From the NCBI RefSeq assembly GCF_028657945.1, contig NZ_CP059693.1, positions 4,960,001-5,024,000 of the forward strand: a stretch of 64,000 nt of DNA. Direction: 5' to 3'. Under the pieces are notes generated by a model. It had not been told where the DNA came from, did no database searches, and was given only the letters and a program-made list of their open reading frames with translations. Source of the stretch: Thalassomonas haliotis. GTDB lineage: Bacteria > Pseudomonadota > Gammaproteobacteria > Enterobacterales > Alteromonadaceae. Below are positions 42,830 to 51,698 of this stretch, in pieces; the stretch's first letter is position 1, and each line of letters starts with the position of its first letter. A program made the position numbers and the translations under genes.

Positions 42830-43923
42830 ATTAAGTAGTCAATAATCTTATCTGTAATGGCTTCTAACTTTTGGTGAGTATTTCCACCTGCGACGTTTGT
42901 TACGATGAAAATACCTATATTTTTCTTCGGATAAATGGCAAGCCAACTAGACGTGCCCATTGTGCCGCCGCTTTGGTATAGCATTTGTTCATTTGAATCA
43001 TATTTATATGTGTTCCAAGAGAATGCTGTACCATGACCAGTCCAACTCTCATCCAGAAGTTGATGAGAAATAGCCACCTCAGGTTCTGAGGATAGTTGAT
43101 GTTGAATATAATGCGTGACAGACTCAACGTTTGAAGTTAACCCTCCATCAGCAAACCAATATGCACTGGCCAAAGGCATTTGATTACCATTTCCATCTGT
43201 CCCTACCGTAATTTCACCTGGCTCAAAGTTAGTACCTCTGAATTTCGTGTGCTTCTCTCCTGACTTGGTTGTAATGATTTCAGAAACTAGTAATTCAAAA
43301 GGCTTTTGGTAAACAGACTCTAGAATATATCCAGCTAAATTAGTACCTACGGGTGAATATTGATAGTCCTCGCCAGGTTTAGAGTTAAGTTTCACTTTTT
43401 TAAGATCATCAAAGTAATTATCTCTGGAATATTTTGACATTTTTTCAAAAGCAATGCCTTTTGCTCTATCTTCGCTGCTATAAGCAAAATTTTGCGGGAG
43501 CCCACTGGTATGAGCCATAAGATGTCGTAAAGTTATATATTGATTGGACAGCTCTAAATTTTTGTATTCGTTATTTTTGAGGTAATGACGAATATCTTTA
43601 TCAAGCTCAACTTTCCCGTCTAGAATGGCTTTAGCAACAACTAACCCAGTATAAGTTTTGGTTATAGAGCCAATTTCGTATATTGTTTGGTTATTAGGAG
43701 TATCTCCATTACTTAACGTCCCTAAATGATATTGGTAAGTATTTTCTGAATCTACCACAGAAATTGAGACCACCTGCCCGACATTTCCATCAATAAATTC
43801 AATGATTTCAGCTTTCGTATTTGACTCAAAATTAATTGCATCATGATTTTTACAAGAAGCCAAAACTGTCATTAATGAAATAACAAATATCAATGATATG
43901 GGTTGGGTTATTAATCGATTCAC
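42796..43923 (-). CDS. Serine hydrolase lipoprotein of the beta-lactamase/AmpC-like family
   Basis: The 375-residue product has a lipoprotein signal ending VLASC. GSITKTYTG carries the catalytic SxxK pair near residue 88-91; YQYSPVGTNLAGYIL holds the YxN-like Tyr and HGTAFSWN the third box. The fold is that of class C beta-lactamases, esterases and D-aminopeptidases; activity on beta-lactams cannot be assumed. The gene lies between two attC-like sites, and its last codons overlap one of them, as usual for integron cassettes. Confidence 0.82.
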   Translation of the reverse strand: MNRLITQPISLIFVISLMTVLASCKNHDAINFESNTKAEIIEFIDGNVGQVVSISVVDSENTYQYHLGTLSNGDTPNNQTIYEIGSITKTYTGLVVAKAILDGKVELDKDIRHYLKNNEYKNLELSNQYITLRHLMAHTSGLPQNFAYSSEDRAKGIAFEKMSKYSRDNYFDDLKKVKLNSKPGEDYQYSPVGTNLAGYILESVYQKPFELLVSEIITTKSGEKHTKFRGTNFEPGEITVGTDGNGNQMPLASAYWFADGGLTSNVESVTHYIQHQLSSEPEVAISHQLLDESWTGHGTAFSWNTYKYDSNEQMLYQSGGTMGTSSWLAIYPKKNIGIFIVTNVAGGNTHQKLEAITDKIIDYLMAYNKALKSDS

Positions 43924-43950
43924 AAAAACTCCTAAATTTGAAGCGCGACA

Positions 43951-44016
43951 GGCATATAACGCCTGCTACACCAGCAAATTGGGAGCGAAGCGAGTAGATA
44001 GCACTTGTTATAAGCC
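43951..44016 (-). repeat. attC-like integron recombination site 3
   Basis: On the minus strand it begins GGCTTATAACAAGTGC and ends GCAGGCGTTATATGCC. TGCTATCTAC pairs imperfectly with GTAGCA near the other end, and GCGAAGCGAG forms the centre. It lies 27 bases upstream of the serine hydrolase start, marking the cassette boundary. Confidence 0.65.
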
Positions 44017-44017
44017 G

Positions 44018-44270
44018 TCACTTTATACAACGCTTTATCATATAGCCACATACAGCAGCTAAACCAAAAAATAATGCTGAAAACATGTCAACGGCTAAAC
44101 AAGGTATAAAATATCTTGTTTATCGCTGACAATTATTTCATAAATACCGTACCACATTGAAAAGCCAGCTAATGAAAAAATAATAAACCGATAATCATAG
44201 CGAAAAAGACTAAAGGTTTTTGTAACCTGTTAAATTGCAAACCAATCAGTATAGCTTCGATAATACTCAC
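44018..44270 (-). pseudogene. Frameshifted small membrane-protein cassette gene
   Basis: A GTG at 44270 with AAGGA upstream opens MSIIEAILIGLQFNRLQKPL, VFFAMIIGLLFF, after which the sense passes to a second frame (SLAGFSMWYGIYEIIVSDKQD) and then a third (IPCLAVDMFSALFFGLAAVC, GYMIKRCIK, stop). Together these make a small two- or three-helix membrane protein broken by two frameshifts. It ends next to attC-like site 3 and fits a decayed cassette. Confidence 0.5.
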
Positions 44271-44463
44271 AATATTCCTTTAGGCTTATAACAATTAAGC
44301 ATTTATCCGTTGTCTCTGCATGACAGATAAATTCCGCATTTCTGCCAGAAATACTCTCGACTGAATTATTATCGAATATTTCGACTTTACCTTTTTACTA
44401 ACGTATCATCAATAGGGTATAAATTTGTGATTTTGCAACTGCCCGTTGAAAAGCGGAATTTTT

Positions 44464-44492
44464 CCGTATTTGCGGTAGAAATACGGTTTTTT
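44464..44492 (+). terminator. Hairpin with T-run at the head of the cassette array
   Basis: CCGTATTT/AAATACGG around a 7-base loop is followed by six Ts. A second perfect hairpin, TTTTTCTAAT/ATTAGAAAAA, lies at 44506-44530. Otherwise 44271-44700 shows no gene, and no integron integrase. Confidence 0.55.
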
Positions 44493-44700
44493 AATTCATC
44501 CAGCATTTTTCTAATTAAACATTAGAAAAAGTATTAGGTTTTTATTGATGATTTCCGTCCGCTTTGCCCACTATCCGGACTGTAAGGCTATATCGGGACT
44601 AAGTGGTAAAACTGTCAGGTGGAGTTCAAAACACATTATCTAGAACCTACCTGTCACTTTTTTTAAATCCCTGGCACTGCAGCTTCTTATAGCATTTCAC

Positions 44701-45810
44701 CTATTCTTGCGAAAATTTACTGGACCCCCACCGAAGTAACTGCACATCACTTTTGATCATTTGCTTGTGCAGTTCATAAACAAACTCCTGATAACGGGCA
44801 TCGGCTTCACCCAAGGTACAAACAACATCCCCCTTAGTGTTTTTAATTAAGCCATGGTGATTAAATAAAGGAAAGTCATCATCGGTATTATAAGCACGGA
44901 AATAATCATCTTCTAACGCCTCTCCCGCTTCATTTCTCACGGGGTTATCCCAAAAAATATTCCAGCGCTTGCCTTTACAGCCTGCAATCTCGCGATTTAA
45001 CCCGGCCAAAGTCACTTCGGCCAGCTCATCACGGATTTGCTGCGGGGTTATGATTTGGCTTTGCTTAATCTTATGGCATTCGCGGCTAAAGCCTGAGTTA
45101 ACATATGCCCTTAATCTTGCTTCATCCGGCGGGATCAGGTCAATCTCATCCTTAATCATCTCGGTTAAGCCCTTACCGCTAACATAGTTTTTCTCCTGCA
45201 TATAGTCGGTATATTTTTCGAAGTCCCCCATGATTTCAACTATAGTCGGGCCATGATAAACAGGCACGACATGGGCCGGTACGCCGGTATCTTCTAATAA
45301 ATGCATCAGAGCTCCCAAAAACAGCACTTTATTTTCCCACTTTTTATGATTGATAAAGTGTTCGTGAGCTTCATGCCACAACCTGTCATAAGACTTATGT
45401 ATAAGTCCCTGTTGCGTTTTTTCCGGTTGTTTTTTGTTGGGATTATAAAAGTGCCAGTTATCAATACGGTTAAGTAAGGTGAAATAGCCCCTCTCTCCTG
45501 CTATCCCTTTGTCCTCCCGACTTAATGCAGAACGGCCTTCATCCATTGCGACATTAGCGCGTAAAATCCTTTTTTTAATCTCATCATGTCGGCGATATGC
45601 AGAATCTTCGGGGAAACAGCGCTCAAAAGCGGCTAATGACAGTTTACTGACGGGCAAGTGCCCGGTTACCGGCAGCAAAGCAGAAACAACAGGCGAAAAT
45701 AACCCTATTGCTATTATCAGCACAGTGTTTATCAATTTATTTCGCAAATTCAACATCCAGAGCACCATAAGAGAAAATGACAGACAGTTACCGCCTGTCA
45801 TTTCTTTCAT
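44701..45810 (-). CDS. Secreted phospholipase C / P1 nuclease-like protein
   Basis: Several ATGs precede a signal peptide (NKLINTVLIIAIGLFSPVVSA); the start at 45756 (MLNLRNKL) is the most natural, 45810 the longest. The mature protein has LGALMHLLEDTGVPAHV, the HxxxDxxxxPxH-like zinc signature of the PLC/P1-nuclease fold, with further His in WHEAHEHFINH and NWHFYN. Such enzymes cleave phospholipids or single-stranded nucleic acids; which one applies is open. It is probably exported. Confidence 0.65.
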   Translation of the reverse strand: MKEMTGGNCLSFSLMVLWMLNLRNKLINTVLIIAIGLFSPVVSALLPVTGHLPVSKLSLAAFERCFPEDSAYRRHDEIKKRILRANVAMDEGRSALSREDKGIAGERGYFTLLNRIDNWHFYNPNKKQPEKTQQGLIHKSYDRLWHEAHEHFINHKKWENKVLFLGALMHLLEDTGVPAHVVPVYHGPTIVEIMGDFEKYTDYMQEKNYVSGKGLTEMIKDEIDLIPPDEARLRAYVNSGFSRECHKIKQSQIITPQQIRDELAEVTLAGLNREIAGCKGKRWNIFWDNPVRNEAGEALEDDYFRAYNTDDDFPLFNHHGLIKNTKGDVVCTLGEADARYQEFVYELHKQMIKSDVQLLRWGSSKFSQE

Positions 45811-45878
45811 CGTTAATTTGCCGCTATCATCACAAAATATATCAGGGGCTAAATAACATAAAGACGGGCAATTGAGCC

Positions 45879-46664
45879 TTAACCGGAAGGCATTGCCAGA
45901 ATAGCGGGAATATCAAGAGGCTCCTGATAAACCAGCAAAGCGGTTTCCTGTTTCATTCTCGCATATACCGCCATGCGATCTGCCAGTTCATTGCCTTCAA
46001 TATTGGCATGCCCTTTTACATGGCTGATAAAGAGCTGAGATTTCAGTTGTTCATACAGGGCAAAACTGCGCTGGATTATCTCCAGGTTTTTAATTTCCTC
46101 TCCCTTGCCCCGGGTCCAGCCTTTCGCTTTCCAGCCTTTGGCCCATTTGGTGATACAATCTATGGAATACTTGGAATCGGATAATATCTCTACCGTTTTT
46201 CCTTGCTCAATATAAGCTTGCGCCAATAACATAGACTCCAGGATCCCCCCCAGCTCTGCGGTATTATTGGTGCCCATGGGATGGTATAATCCGTATCTCA
46301 GCTGGGTTAATACTGAGTTTTCATAAATCGCAAGCCCAGTGCCAGACTTGCCCGGATTAGGCGAACAGGCGCCATCGCAATAAATTTGTACCTGCGCCGA
46401 TTTGCTTTGGCTCTGACCTTGATAGCCGGGTCCCTGCGATTCTTTTTTGCCACTTCCTGTCCCCGATACCTTACCTTTTGCCAATGACCTTTTCATCAAG
46501 GCCTTGGTATAAGACTCGCTAAAAGCGGCTTCGGCTTCGGCTAAAGAAGGGAACCCCATATATTGGGCGTCTGAACGACCGTCAATTAAAGCTTTGGTCT
46601 CTCCCCAGGAAGTAAAGATCCCGGTTTTGGCCCCTTTCCAGACAACGTAAAATTTCTTACTCAT
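45879..46664 (-). CDS. Ribonuclease H with N-terminal RNA/hybrid-binding (viroplasmin-like) domain
   Basis: I start at the ATG giving MSKKFYVVWKGAKTGIF, the usual beginning of the caulimovirus-viroplasmin (hybrid-binding) domain; residues 1-50 match it (SDAQYMGFPSLAEAEAAF). After a Gly/Ser/Gln linker the RNase H domain shows YCDGACSPNPG, NTAELGGILESMLLA, LSDSKYSIDCI and a final NELADRMA, the four acidic catalytic positions. It should degrade RNA in RNA-DNA hybrids. Confidence 0.9.
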   Translation of the reverse strand: MSKKFYVVWKGAKTGIFTSWGETKALIDGRSDAQYMGFPSLAEAEAAFSESYTKALMKRSLAKGKVSGTGSGKKESQGPGYQGQSQSKSAQVQIYCDGACSPNPGKSGTGLAIYENSVLTQLRYGLYHPMGTNNTAELGGILESMLLAQAYIEQGKTVEILSDSKYSIDCITKWAKGWKAKGWTRGKGEEIKNLEIIQRSFALYEQLKSQLFISHVKGHANIEGNELADRMAVYARMKQETALLVYQEPLDIPAILAMPSG

Positions 46665-46982
46665 TCTTTTTTCTGATCTTGGCTTGAATAAGCGGATGAT
46701 AAAGGGCTTTGCTGCACTAACCAAGAAAAATCATCGTCAGAGCCTGTTTATCTTTGGCCGTGAATTATCCTTTTGGCTGTTTTTACAGCTACCCGCGTTA
46801 GAAAAATGTTATGTAGAATAACTACACATCCATTTTTCTGCCTTGATAAGTGCAAAAACCGCTCAAAAATCTTAATCCCCTCCAAAAATAAACAGGCTCT
46901 AGCGGTAATAATCGTCAAGATCGGGCTTTACCATTTAGTAATATTTGTTAAGGTAATCAAGATGAATCAAGGGAGGGATAAT

Positions 46983-47600
46983 ATGCACAAGGTCACCAGG
47001 CAACTCAACAAACGCTTTTCAGCTGGCATTTTTACCGGCTTATTGATATCGATTTTATCGACACAAGCCATGGCCAGCGGCGCCAACAACATTTCGATAA
47101 AATCGGTACAGCCCTTCCACTTTTTCTATACCCGAATCGAGACAGAAAAACACCAGCTGGCCGATAAAATAAAAACCAAGGCTATGGACATGAGCGTCAA
47201 ACTGGCCAAACGTTCCAACGCCAAAATTGATGGCCCGTTAATACTGAGTTACCGGTCAGGTGAACAGCAAAGCAAACAGCTAATAGCCGCCGATATCGGC
47301 TTCCCGGTATCGAAAAGAACCAAGCGTCTGCCTCCTTATAAATACCGCAAAGCCAAGGCCTTTGATTGCGCTTCATTAACTTTTACCGGCAAGGCGGCAC
47401 AGCTGGAGCAGCAATGGCAACAGTTATACCGGTTTAGCCGGGAACAACAGCTAAACCTCAACGGGGAAAGCCGCATGTTGCTGTTATCCGGTGAGGCTGA
47501 CGGCAACATCCATGTTGAACTGCAATTAGGGATCATCAAGGCGGCAGCACAGAAAAAAGAACACCACCTCAGCACAGGCAGCATCACCGCCCGGTTATGA
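46983..47600 (+). CDS. Exported GyrI-like (SOUL/effector-binding fold) protein
   Basis: The start is the ATG at 46983, with a very strong AAGGGAGGG site five bases before it. The 205-residue product has a signal peptide (FTGLLISILSTQAMA, cut before SG). The mature region resembles a GyrI-like domain: PLILSYRSGEQQSKQLIAAD, a second half with FDCASLTFTGKAAQLEQQW, and GNIHVELQLGI near the end, where the family keeps an acidic ligand-binding residue. Related domains bind small hydrophobic ligands; export is unusual. Confidence 0.6.
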   Translation: MHKVTRQLNKRFSAGIFTGLLISILSTQAMASGANNISIKSVQPFHFFYTRIETEKHQLADKIKTKAMDMSVKLAKRSNAKIDGPLILSYRSGEQQSKQLIAADIGFPVSKRTKRLPPYKYRKAKAFDCASLTFTGKAAQLEQQWQQLYRFSREQQLNLNGESRMLLLSGEADGNIHVELQLGIIKAAAQKKEHHLSTGSITARL

Positions 47601-47720
47601 TAAAGCGCAACACAGGAAAAATAATTTCACCCTTGAATAGGTAATTTACTTGTTTATTCAATGGTAAAAATAATAAAGTATGCCCATAAAAAGAATCTCA
47701 TTGCAAAATAGGAAATGACA

Positions 47721-48383
47721 ATGCCGAGTATCAGCAAAAAACTTCTTGTCTGGAGCACAGCGGCCCTGCTGCTAGTCAACCTGGGGGCGTGTAGCGATAA
47801 AGATCAGGCGCTTAAAAAAGCCGATAACCTGATCGCCAGCCAACAAATCGATAAAAGCCAGGATGACTGGAAAACCAAGCTTAAGCAGCCGGAAATGATG
47901 GAATTCACCCAGGGCAAGAGTTATATCTGGGATCTGGAAACCAACCAGGGCATGTTATCCATTAAGCTGAACCCGGAAGTGGCGCCTATGCATGTCAGCA
48001 GCACCATTTATTTAACCCAACTGGGCTTTTACGATGGCCTGACCTTTCACCGGGTGATCCCCGGATTTATGGCACAAGGCGGCGATCCTTTAGGCAACGG
48101 CCGTGGTAACCCGGGTTATAAATACGAAGGCGAATTCTCCGACACGGTTTCCCACGACAAGCCGGGGATTTTAAGCATGGCCAACGCCGGACCGGGCACA
48201 GACGGCAGCCAGTTCTTCATCACTTTCAAACCAACCCCTTTCCTGGACGGCAAGCACACCATTTTTGGTGAAGTGATCGAAGGTTTAGATACCACTTTGG
48301 CGAAGCTGGAAAAATTAGGCAGCCGCCGCGGTAAACCTAGTGAGCCGCTGATGATCAACAAGGCCAGTATCCGCGTACTGTAA
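47721..48383 (+). CDS. Cyclophilin-type peptidyl-prolyl isomerase lipoprotein
   Basis: AGGAAATGACA precedes the ATG at 47721; an ATG two codons earlier lacks room for a ribosome site. The lipoprotein signal ends LVNLGAC. The cyclophilin domain shows [25 protein letters not shown] and [12 protein letters not shown], the standard active-site residues (Arg, Gln/Phe, His). It should catalyse proline isomerisation in periplasmic folding. A terminator follows. Confidence 0.92.
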   Translation: MPSISKKLLVWSTAALLLVNLGACSDKDQALKKADNLIASQQIDKSQDDWKTKLKQPEMMEFTQGKSYIWDLETNQGMLSIKLNPEVAPMHVSSTIYLTQLGFYDGLTFHRVIPGFMAQGGDPLGNGRGNPGYKYEGEFSDTVSHDKPGILSMANAGPGTDGSQFFITFKPTPFLDGKHTIFGEVIEGLDTTLAKLEKLGSRRGKPSEPLMINKASIRVL

Positions 48384-48400
48384 ACCATAAAAACAAGCCG

Positions 48401-48445
48401 GAGCCTGCAGTTATCCTGCCGTTATAACAACAGGCTCTTTTTCTT
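48401..48445 (+). terminator. Rho-independent terminator of the cyclophilin gene
   Basis: GAGCCTG/CAGGCTC with an inner GTTAT/ATAAC stem is followed by TTTTTCTTT. Confidence 0.85.
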
Positions 48446-48510
48446 TCAACGTATGAAGCTCATCAGCTTGCCTCTCATCGAAATAAGCTCAACAACGGGA
48501 AAATCAACTC

Positions 48511-49215
48511 ATGAGCTACCAGAGCATAAGCGAACATTTAACTAAGCTGGCCAACCCCGACATTGCCGCGCACTCACAGCGCTTTTTTAAAACCGCCAAA
48601 GGGGAATATGGTTATGGCGATAAATTTCTCGGTATCCGGGTACCTGTGCTGCGCCAGCAGGTAAAACACTTTAAAAAAATCCCGCTGGCAACAGCCGAGC
48701 AGGTATTATCTTCCCCCTATCACGAAGTCAGGCTGTTTGCTTTGTTGGTGCTGGTTTACCGCTTCAAGCGGGCAAGTGAAACCGAACGCGAAGCCATTTA
48801 CCGGCTTTACCTCAATAATACCCAGCATATTAATAACTGGGATCTGGTAGATTCTTCCGCCCATGTCATTGTCGGCGGTTACCTGCTTGACCGGGATAAG
48901 ACCCCGTTAACACAGCTGGCAACCTCAGCGATTTTATGGCAGCGCAGAATCGCCATCATCGCCACTTTGCATTTTATCAAATATGGCCAATACCAGCCGA
49001 CCCTGGCCATAGCCGAGATATTGCTGGGCGACACTCATGACTTAATCCACAAAGCCGTCGGCTGGATGCTCAGGGAGCTAGGCAAACGTGACCAGGCCCT
49101 GGAGCAGGCGTTTTTAAAACAGCATTATAAAAAGATGCCCAGGACCATGCTTAGGTACAGCATTGAAAAATTTACCAAAGAACAGCGGGATAAGTATTTG
49201 CACGGCCTTATCTGA
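48511..49215 (+). CDS. DNA alkylation repair protein (AlkD-like HEAT repeats)
   Basis: The 234-residue protein is all-helical with AlkD-family landmarks: GEYGYGDKFLGIRVPVLR, HEVRLFALLVLVYRFK, NNWDLVDSSAHVIVGGYL and HKAVGWMLRELGKRD. AlkD relatives are DNA glycosylases or DNA-binding proteins acting on alkylated bases; whether this one is active is not shown. It stands as a single gene. Confidence 0.88.
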   Translation: MSYQSISEHLTKLANPDIAAHSQRFFKTAKGEYGYGDKFLGIRVPVLRQQVKHFKKIPLATAEQVLSSPYHEVRLFALLVLVYRFKRASETEREAIYRLYLNNTQHINNWDLVDSSAHVIVGGYLLDRDKTPLTQLATSAILWQRRIAIIATLHFIKYGQYQPTLAIAEILLGDTHDLIHKAVGWMLRELGKRDQALEQAFLKQHYKKMPRTMLRYSIEKFTKEQRDKYLHGLI

Positions 49216-49297
49216 GACAAACCGCCAGTAAAGGGTAAATTTTATTCAGGTTTTAGCCGCTGCTGCCGATAACAAGCCATATGAACAGGAGTCCATT

Positions 49298-50407
49298 ATG
49301 GCTATCCATACGCTTGCAGTATCCCAACAGCAGCAGTATCAGCATACCCAGACCAGTGGCCGCACCCTGAGCAGAACCGGGCCACAAGCATCAGCAAGAC
49401 AACAACCAACTCAGGAAGAAAGCGAGACTACCCCTTTGCCCCGGACGATAGCCGATGAGGTTTCCACCGCCATTAACGTCCCCGGCACCAGTTCTCCAAC
49501 ATCGACATCAGCAGAAACCATTTATGCCCGGCCACTTAATCCACGCCTGGAATCAATCAAGCTTATTCTTGCCGCCTATTTTGGTAAAAACCTGGATCTG
49601 GAAGAATACCTTTTCGATTTCTCCTCCCCGGATTCACGGCAAGGCAACCCCCTGAATCCGGAGCAGGCAATTAATGCCGCCAATAGCGGCGCTGAATTTG
49701 TCAGGGTAGACAACCAGGTATTCAGAGCCGGAGAACAAGTACAGGTTGAAGAATGGTTTACCCGGGAGCAAAGTCTCAGCTACCAGATGCAGGGGCAATT
49801 CCAGCTCGATGACAAGCAAATATCCCTGAGCTATGAATTTAACATCAGCAGTGAAAGTACACGTTACCGCCGTTTTGCCACCCGGGCAGGTAATCTGCAG
49901 GACCCCTTGCTGGTACAGTTCGGCAACCAAAGCCTGGGACATATTCAGGACCGGCAGGCATTTGATATCAATAACGACAAGAGCCTGGATAAGTTGCCGG
50001 TATTCTCCGGTGATGTCGGTTACCTGGTGTTTGATGAAAATGCCAATGGTCGCGCCGATGACGGCAGCGAACTCTTTGGCCCTGCCAGCGGCAACGGTTT
50101 TCAGGAATTAGCCGCCTTTGACAGTAACCAAAACGGTTTTATCGATAAAGACGATGAACACTTTGAACAGCTGTATTTGTGGCAGCCCAAAGGAGAAAGC
50201 GAAGGGGAAGTTGAGCCGGGAGCACAGCAGCAGTGGTTATCCCTGGATGATGCCGGGATCGCAGCAATAAACCTGTCGGCGATAGAGACCCCGTACAGCT
50301 TTTATGATGAAAACGATCAATTAGAGGCGCAAATGAGGCGTTCAAGTTTTGCCATTGGCGAAAACGGTCGGGGTTATGGCGTACACCAGGTAGATGTGCG
50401 CATATAG
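49298..50407 (+). CDS. Protein with EF-hand-like calcium-binding motifs
   Basis: A 369-residue protein with a Gln/Ser/Thr-rich N-terminus and no clear signal peptide. The C-terminal half carries Asp/Asn-rich loops: FDINNDKSLDKL, FDENANGRADDGSELFG and FDSNQNGFIDKDDEHF, the layout seen in many calcium-binding surface or type I-secreted proteins. An AGGAG site precedes the ATG. Function unknown. A long hairpin follows. Confidence 0.65.
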   Translation: MAIHTLAVSQQQQYQHTQTSGRTLSRTGPQASARQQPTQEESETTPLPRTIADEVSTAINVPGTSSPTSTSAETIYARPLNPRLESIKLILAAYFGKNLDLEEYLFDFSSPDSRQGNPLNPEQAINAANSGAEFVRVDNQVFRAGEQVQVEEWFTREQSLSYQMQGQFQLDDKQISLSYEFNISSESTRYRRFATRAGNLQDPLLVQFGNQSLGHIQDRQAFDINNDKSLDKLPVFSGDVGYLVFDENANGRADDGSELFGPASGNGFQELAAFDSNQNGFIDKDDEHFEQLYLWQPKGESEGEVEPGAQQQWLSLDDAGIAAINLSAIETPYSFYDENDQLEAQMRRSSFAIGENGRGYGVHQVDVRI

Positions 50408-50414
50408 ACTCGGC

Positions 50415-50455
50415 TCCTGTTCATCCTTCTTTTTATAAAAAAAGGATGAACAGGA
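50415..50455. terminator. Long bidirectional terminator hairpin
   Basis: A 14-bp stem (TCCTGTTCATCCTT/AAGGATGAACAGGA) continues into CTTTTTA/TAAAAAAAG in the loop. It sits between convergent genes. Confidence 0.85.
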
Positions 50456-50482
50456 AATAAAGAGGAAATAGAATTAACCGCC

Positions 50483-51697
50483 CTAAAAATACCGCTCCAC
50501 CGTTAACTGCAGGTGATCATCATCTTTAATGCTGTAAAGCGCATCATAAGGATCCTTGCTCTGGTATAAACGTATATCCAGGTTAACCTTATAATCTTCG
50601 CCAAAACGCCGGGTTGCCTCCATCACAAAGCTCACCGCATTATGCTCAAGATCGGCTCCCATGCCAAAGAGGATCTCACTGCTTTGTACATCGTTAAAAG
50701 CCAAACGGCTACCGATAAACAAATCATTTTGCATCGCCGCCCCGGTTGAGCTTAAACCGGCTTCGCCGCGGGAATCCCAGCCGTATTCCAGCAATAAGCC
50801 GACATCCGCCACAGTATCCATTACCCCGATATAGGTATATTCAAAACCTGCCTGGGCAGCCCAGAAATTATCGGTTTCGGTATGACGGTAGATGCTCTCA
50901 AACTTCCATAACCAGTCTTCTATCGTGGCCTGGACATCCAGTCCCAATTGATCCATTTGCTGATAATAAGGGGTCAGCTCAGTTTGGCCATTTTCAAGCT
51001 GCACATTAAAGACAGGTTCGCGGTTGGTGCCGTGAAACCAGTAACTGCCGATATCAAAATCTCCCAGGGTATGGCTCCAGCGCACGGCAAAATCCAGGTG
51101 CTGCTGTCCGGCAGAAGATTCATATTCGGCCTCGTCACCCTTTATCACCACAGGGCCGCGTAAGCGCCCGTCTTTTGAGGCAAAGGTACGTTCACGAAAA
51201 CCAGGCAACAAATAAAGGTCGACTATGCCCCAGTCTTCTACCAGGGATAAGTTGACCATCAGCTGGCCAAGCTTGTCTTCACCGTCTACATCTTCAATGC
51301 TGTCGCTCTGGTTGATAACATCCACTAAGTGCTGAAATTCGGTAACCCCCCAAAACTCTTTGCGGATCCCGGTCCTAAGCTCCCAGTCATCCCCGGCATG
51401 AACATAAGAGAATTCCCGGATATCGCCATGGCTGCGTTCATCATCCTGACTATCGAGACGATAGTAAGGTTTGAAAATCACACTATCGTCACCGTTATTC
51501 CAGGCCCAGTAAAATTCCGGCTCGGCAAATACCGAAAACTGACTGTTATCAAATTGTCCGTTATATTGGCTGTTTTCAAGAAAATAACGGGCATCCATGC
51601 CGACTTTGCCGCTGAACTCAAATTCCTCACCAAACACCTGAGTGCTTGTGGCCAGCGTCAGTGATACCGCTGTCGCCTTCAGCCATTTAACCGCCAT
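50483..51697 (-). CDS. Outer-membrane beta-barrel protein (DUF1302-like) of an RND operon
   Basis: A signal peptide (VSLTLATSTQVFG) precedes a 380-residue all-beta protein with alternating aromatic strands (FYWAWNNGDDSVIFKPYYR, WELRTGIRKEFWGV) and a terminal Phe (LTVERYF), typical of outer-membrane barrels. It begins one base after the stop of the LolA-like gene, so it is the third gene of an operon with the RND transporter. In such operons the barrel may provide the outer-membrane end of a lipid or hydrophobe transport path; this is inference. Confidence 0.72.
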   Translation of the reverse strand: MAVKWLKATAVSLTLATSTQVFGEEFEFSGKVGMDARYFLENSQYNGQFDNSQFSVFAEPEFYWAWNNGDDSVIFKPYYRLDSQDDERSHGDIREFSYVHAGDDWELRTGIRKEFWGVTEFQHLVDVINQSDSIEDVDGEDKLGQLMVNLSLVEDWGIVDLYLLPGFRERTFASKDGRLRGPVVIKGDEAEYESSAGQQHLDFAVRWSHTLGDFDIGSYWFHGTNREPVFNVQLENGQTELTPYYQQMDQLGLDVQATIEDWLWKFESIYRHTETDNFWAAQAGFEYTYIGVMDTVADVGLLLEYGWDSRGEAGLSSTGAAMQNDLFIGSRLAFNDVQSSEILFGMGADLEHNAVSFVMEATRRFGEDYKVNLDIRLYQSKDPYDALYSIKDDDHLQLTVERYF

Positions 51698-51698
51698 A

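Noticed and set aside
44300-44700. Search for an integron integrase or attI next to the cassettes
   Set aside because: No integrase-like reading frame is present; only hairpins and AT-rich DNA.
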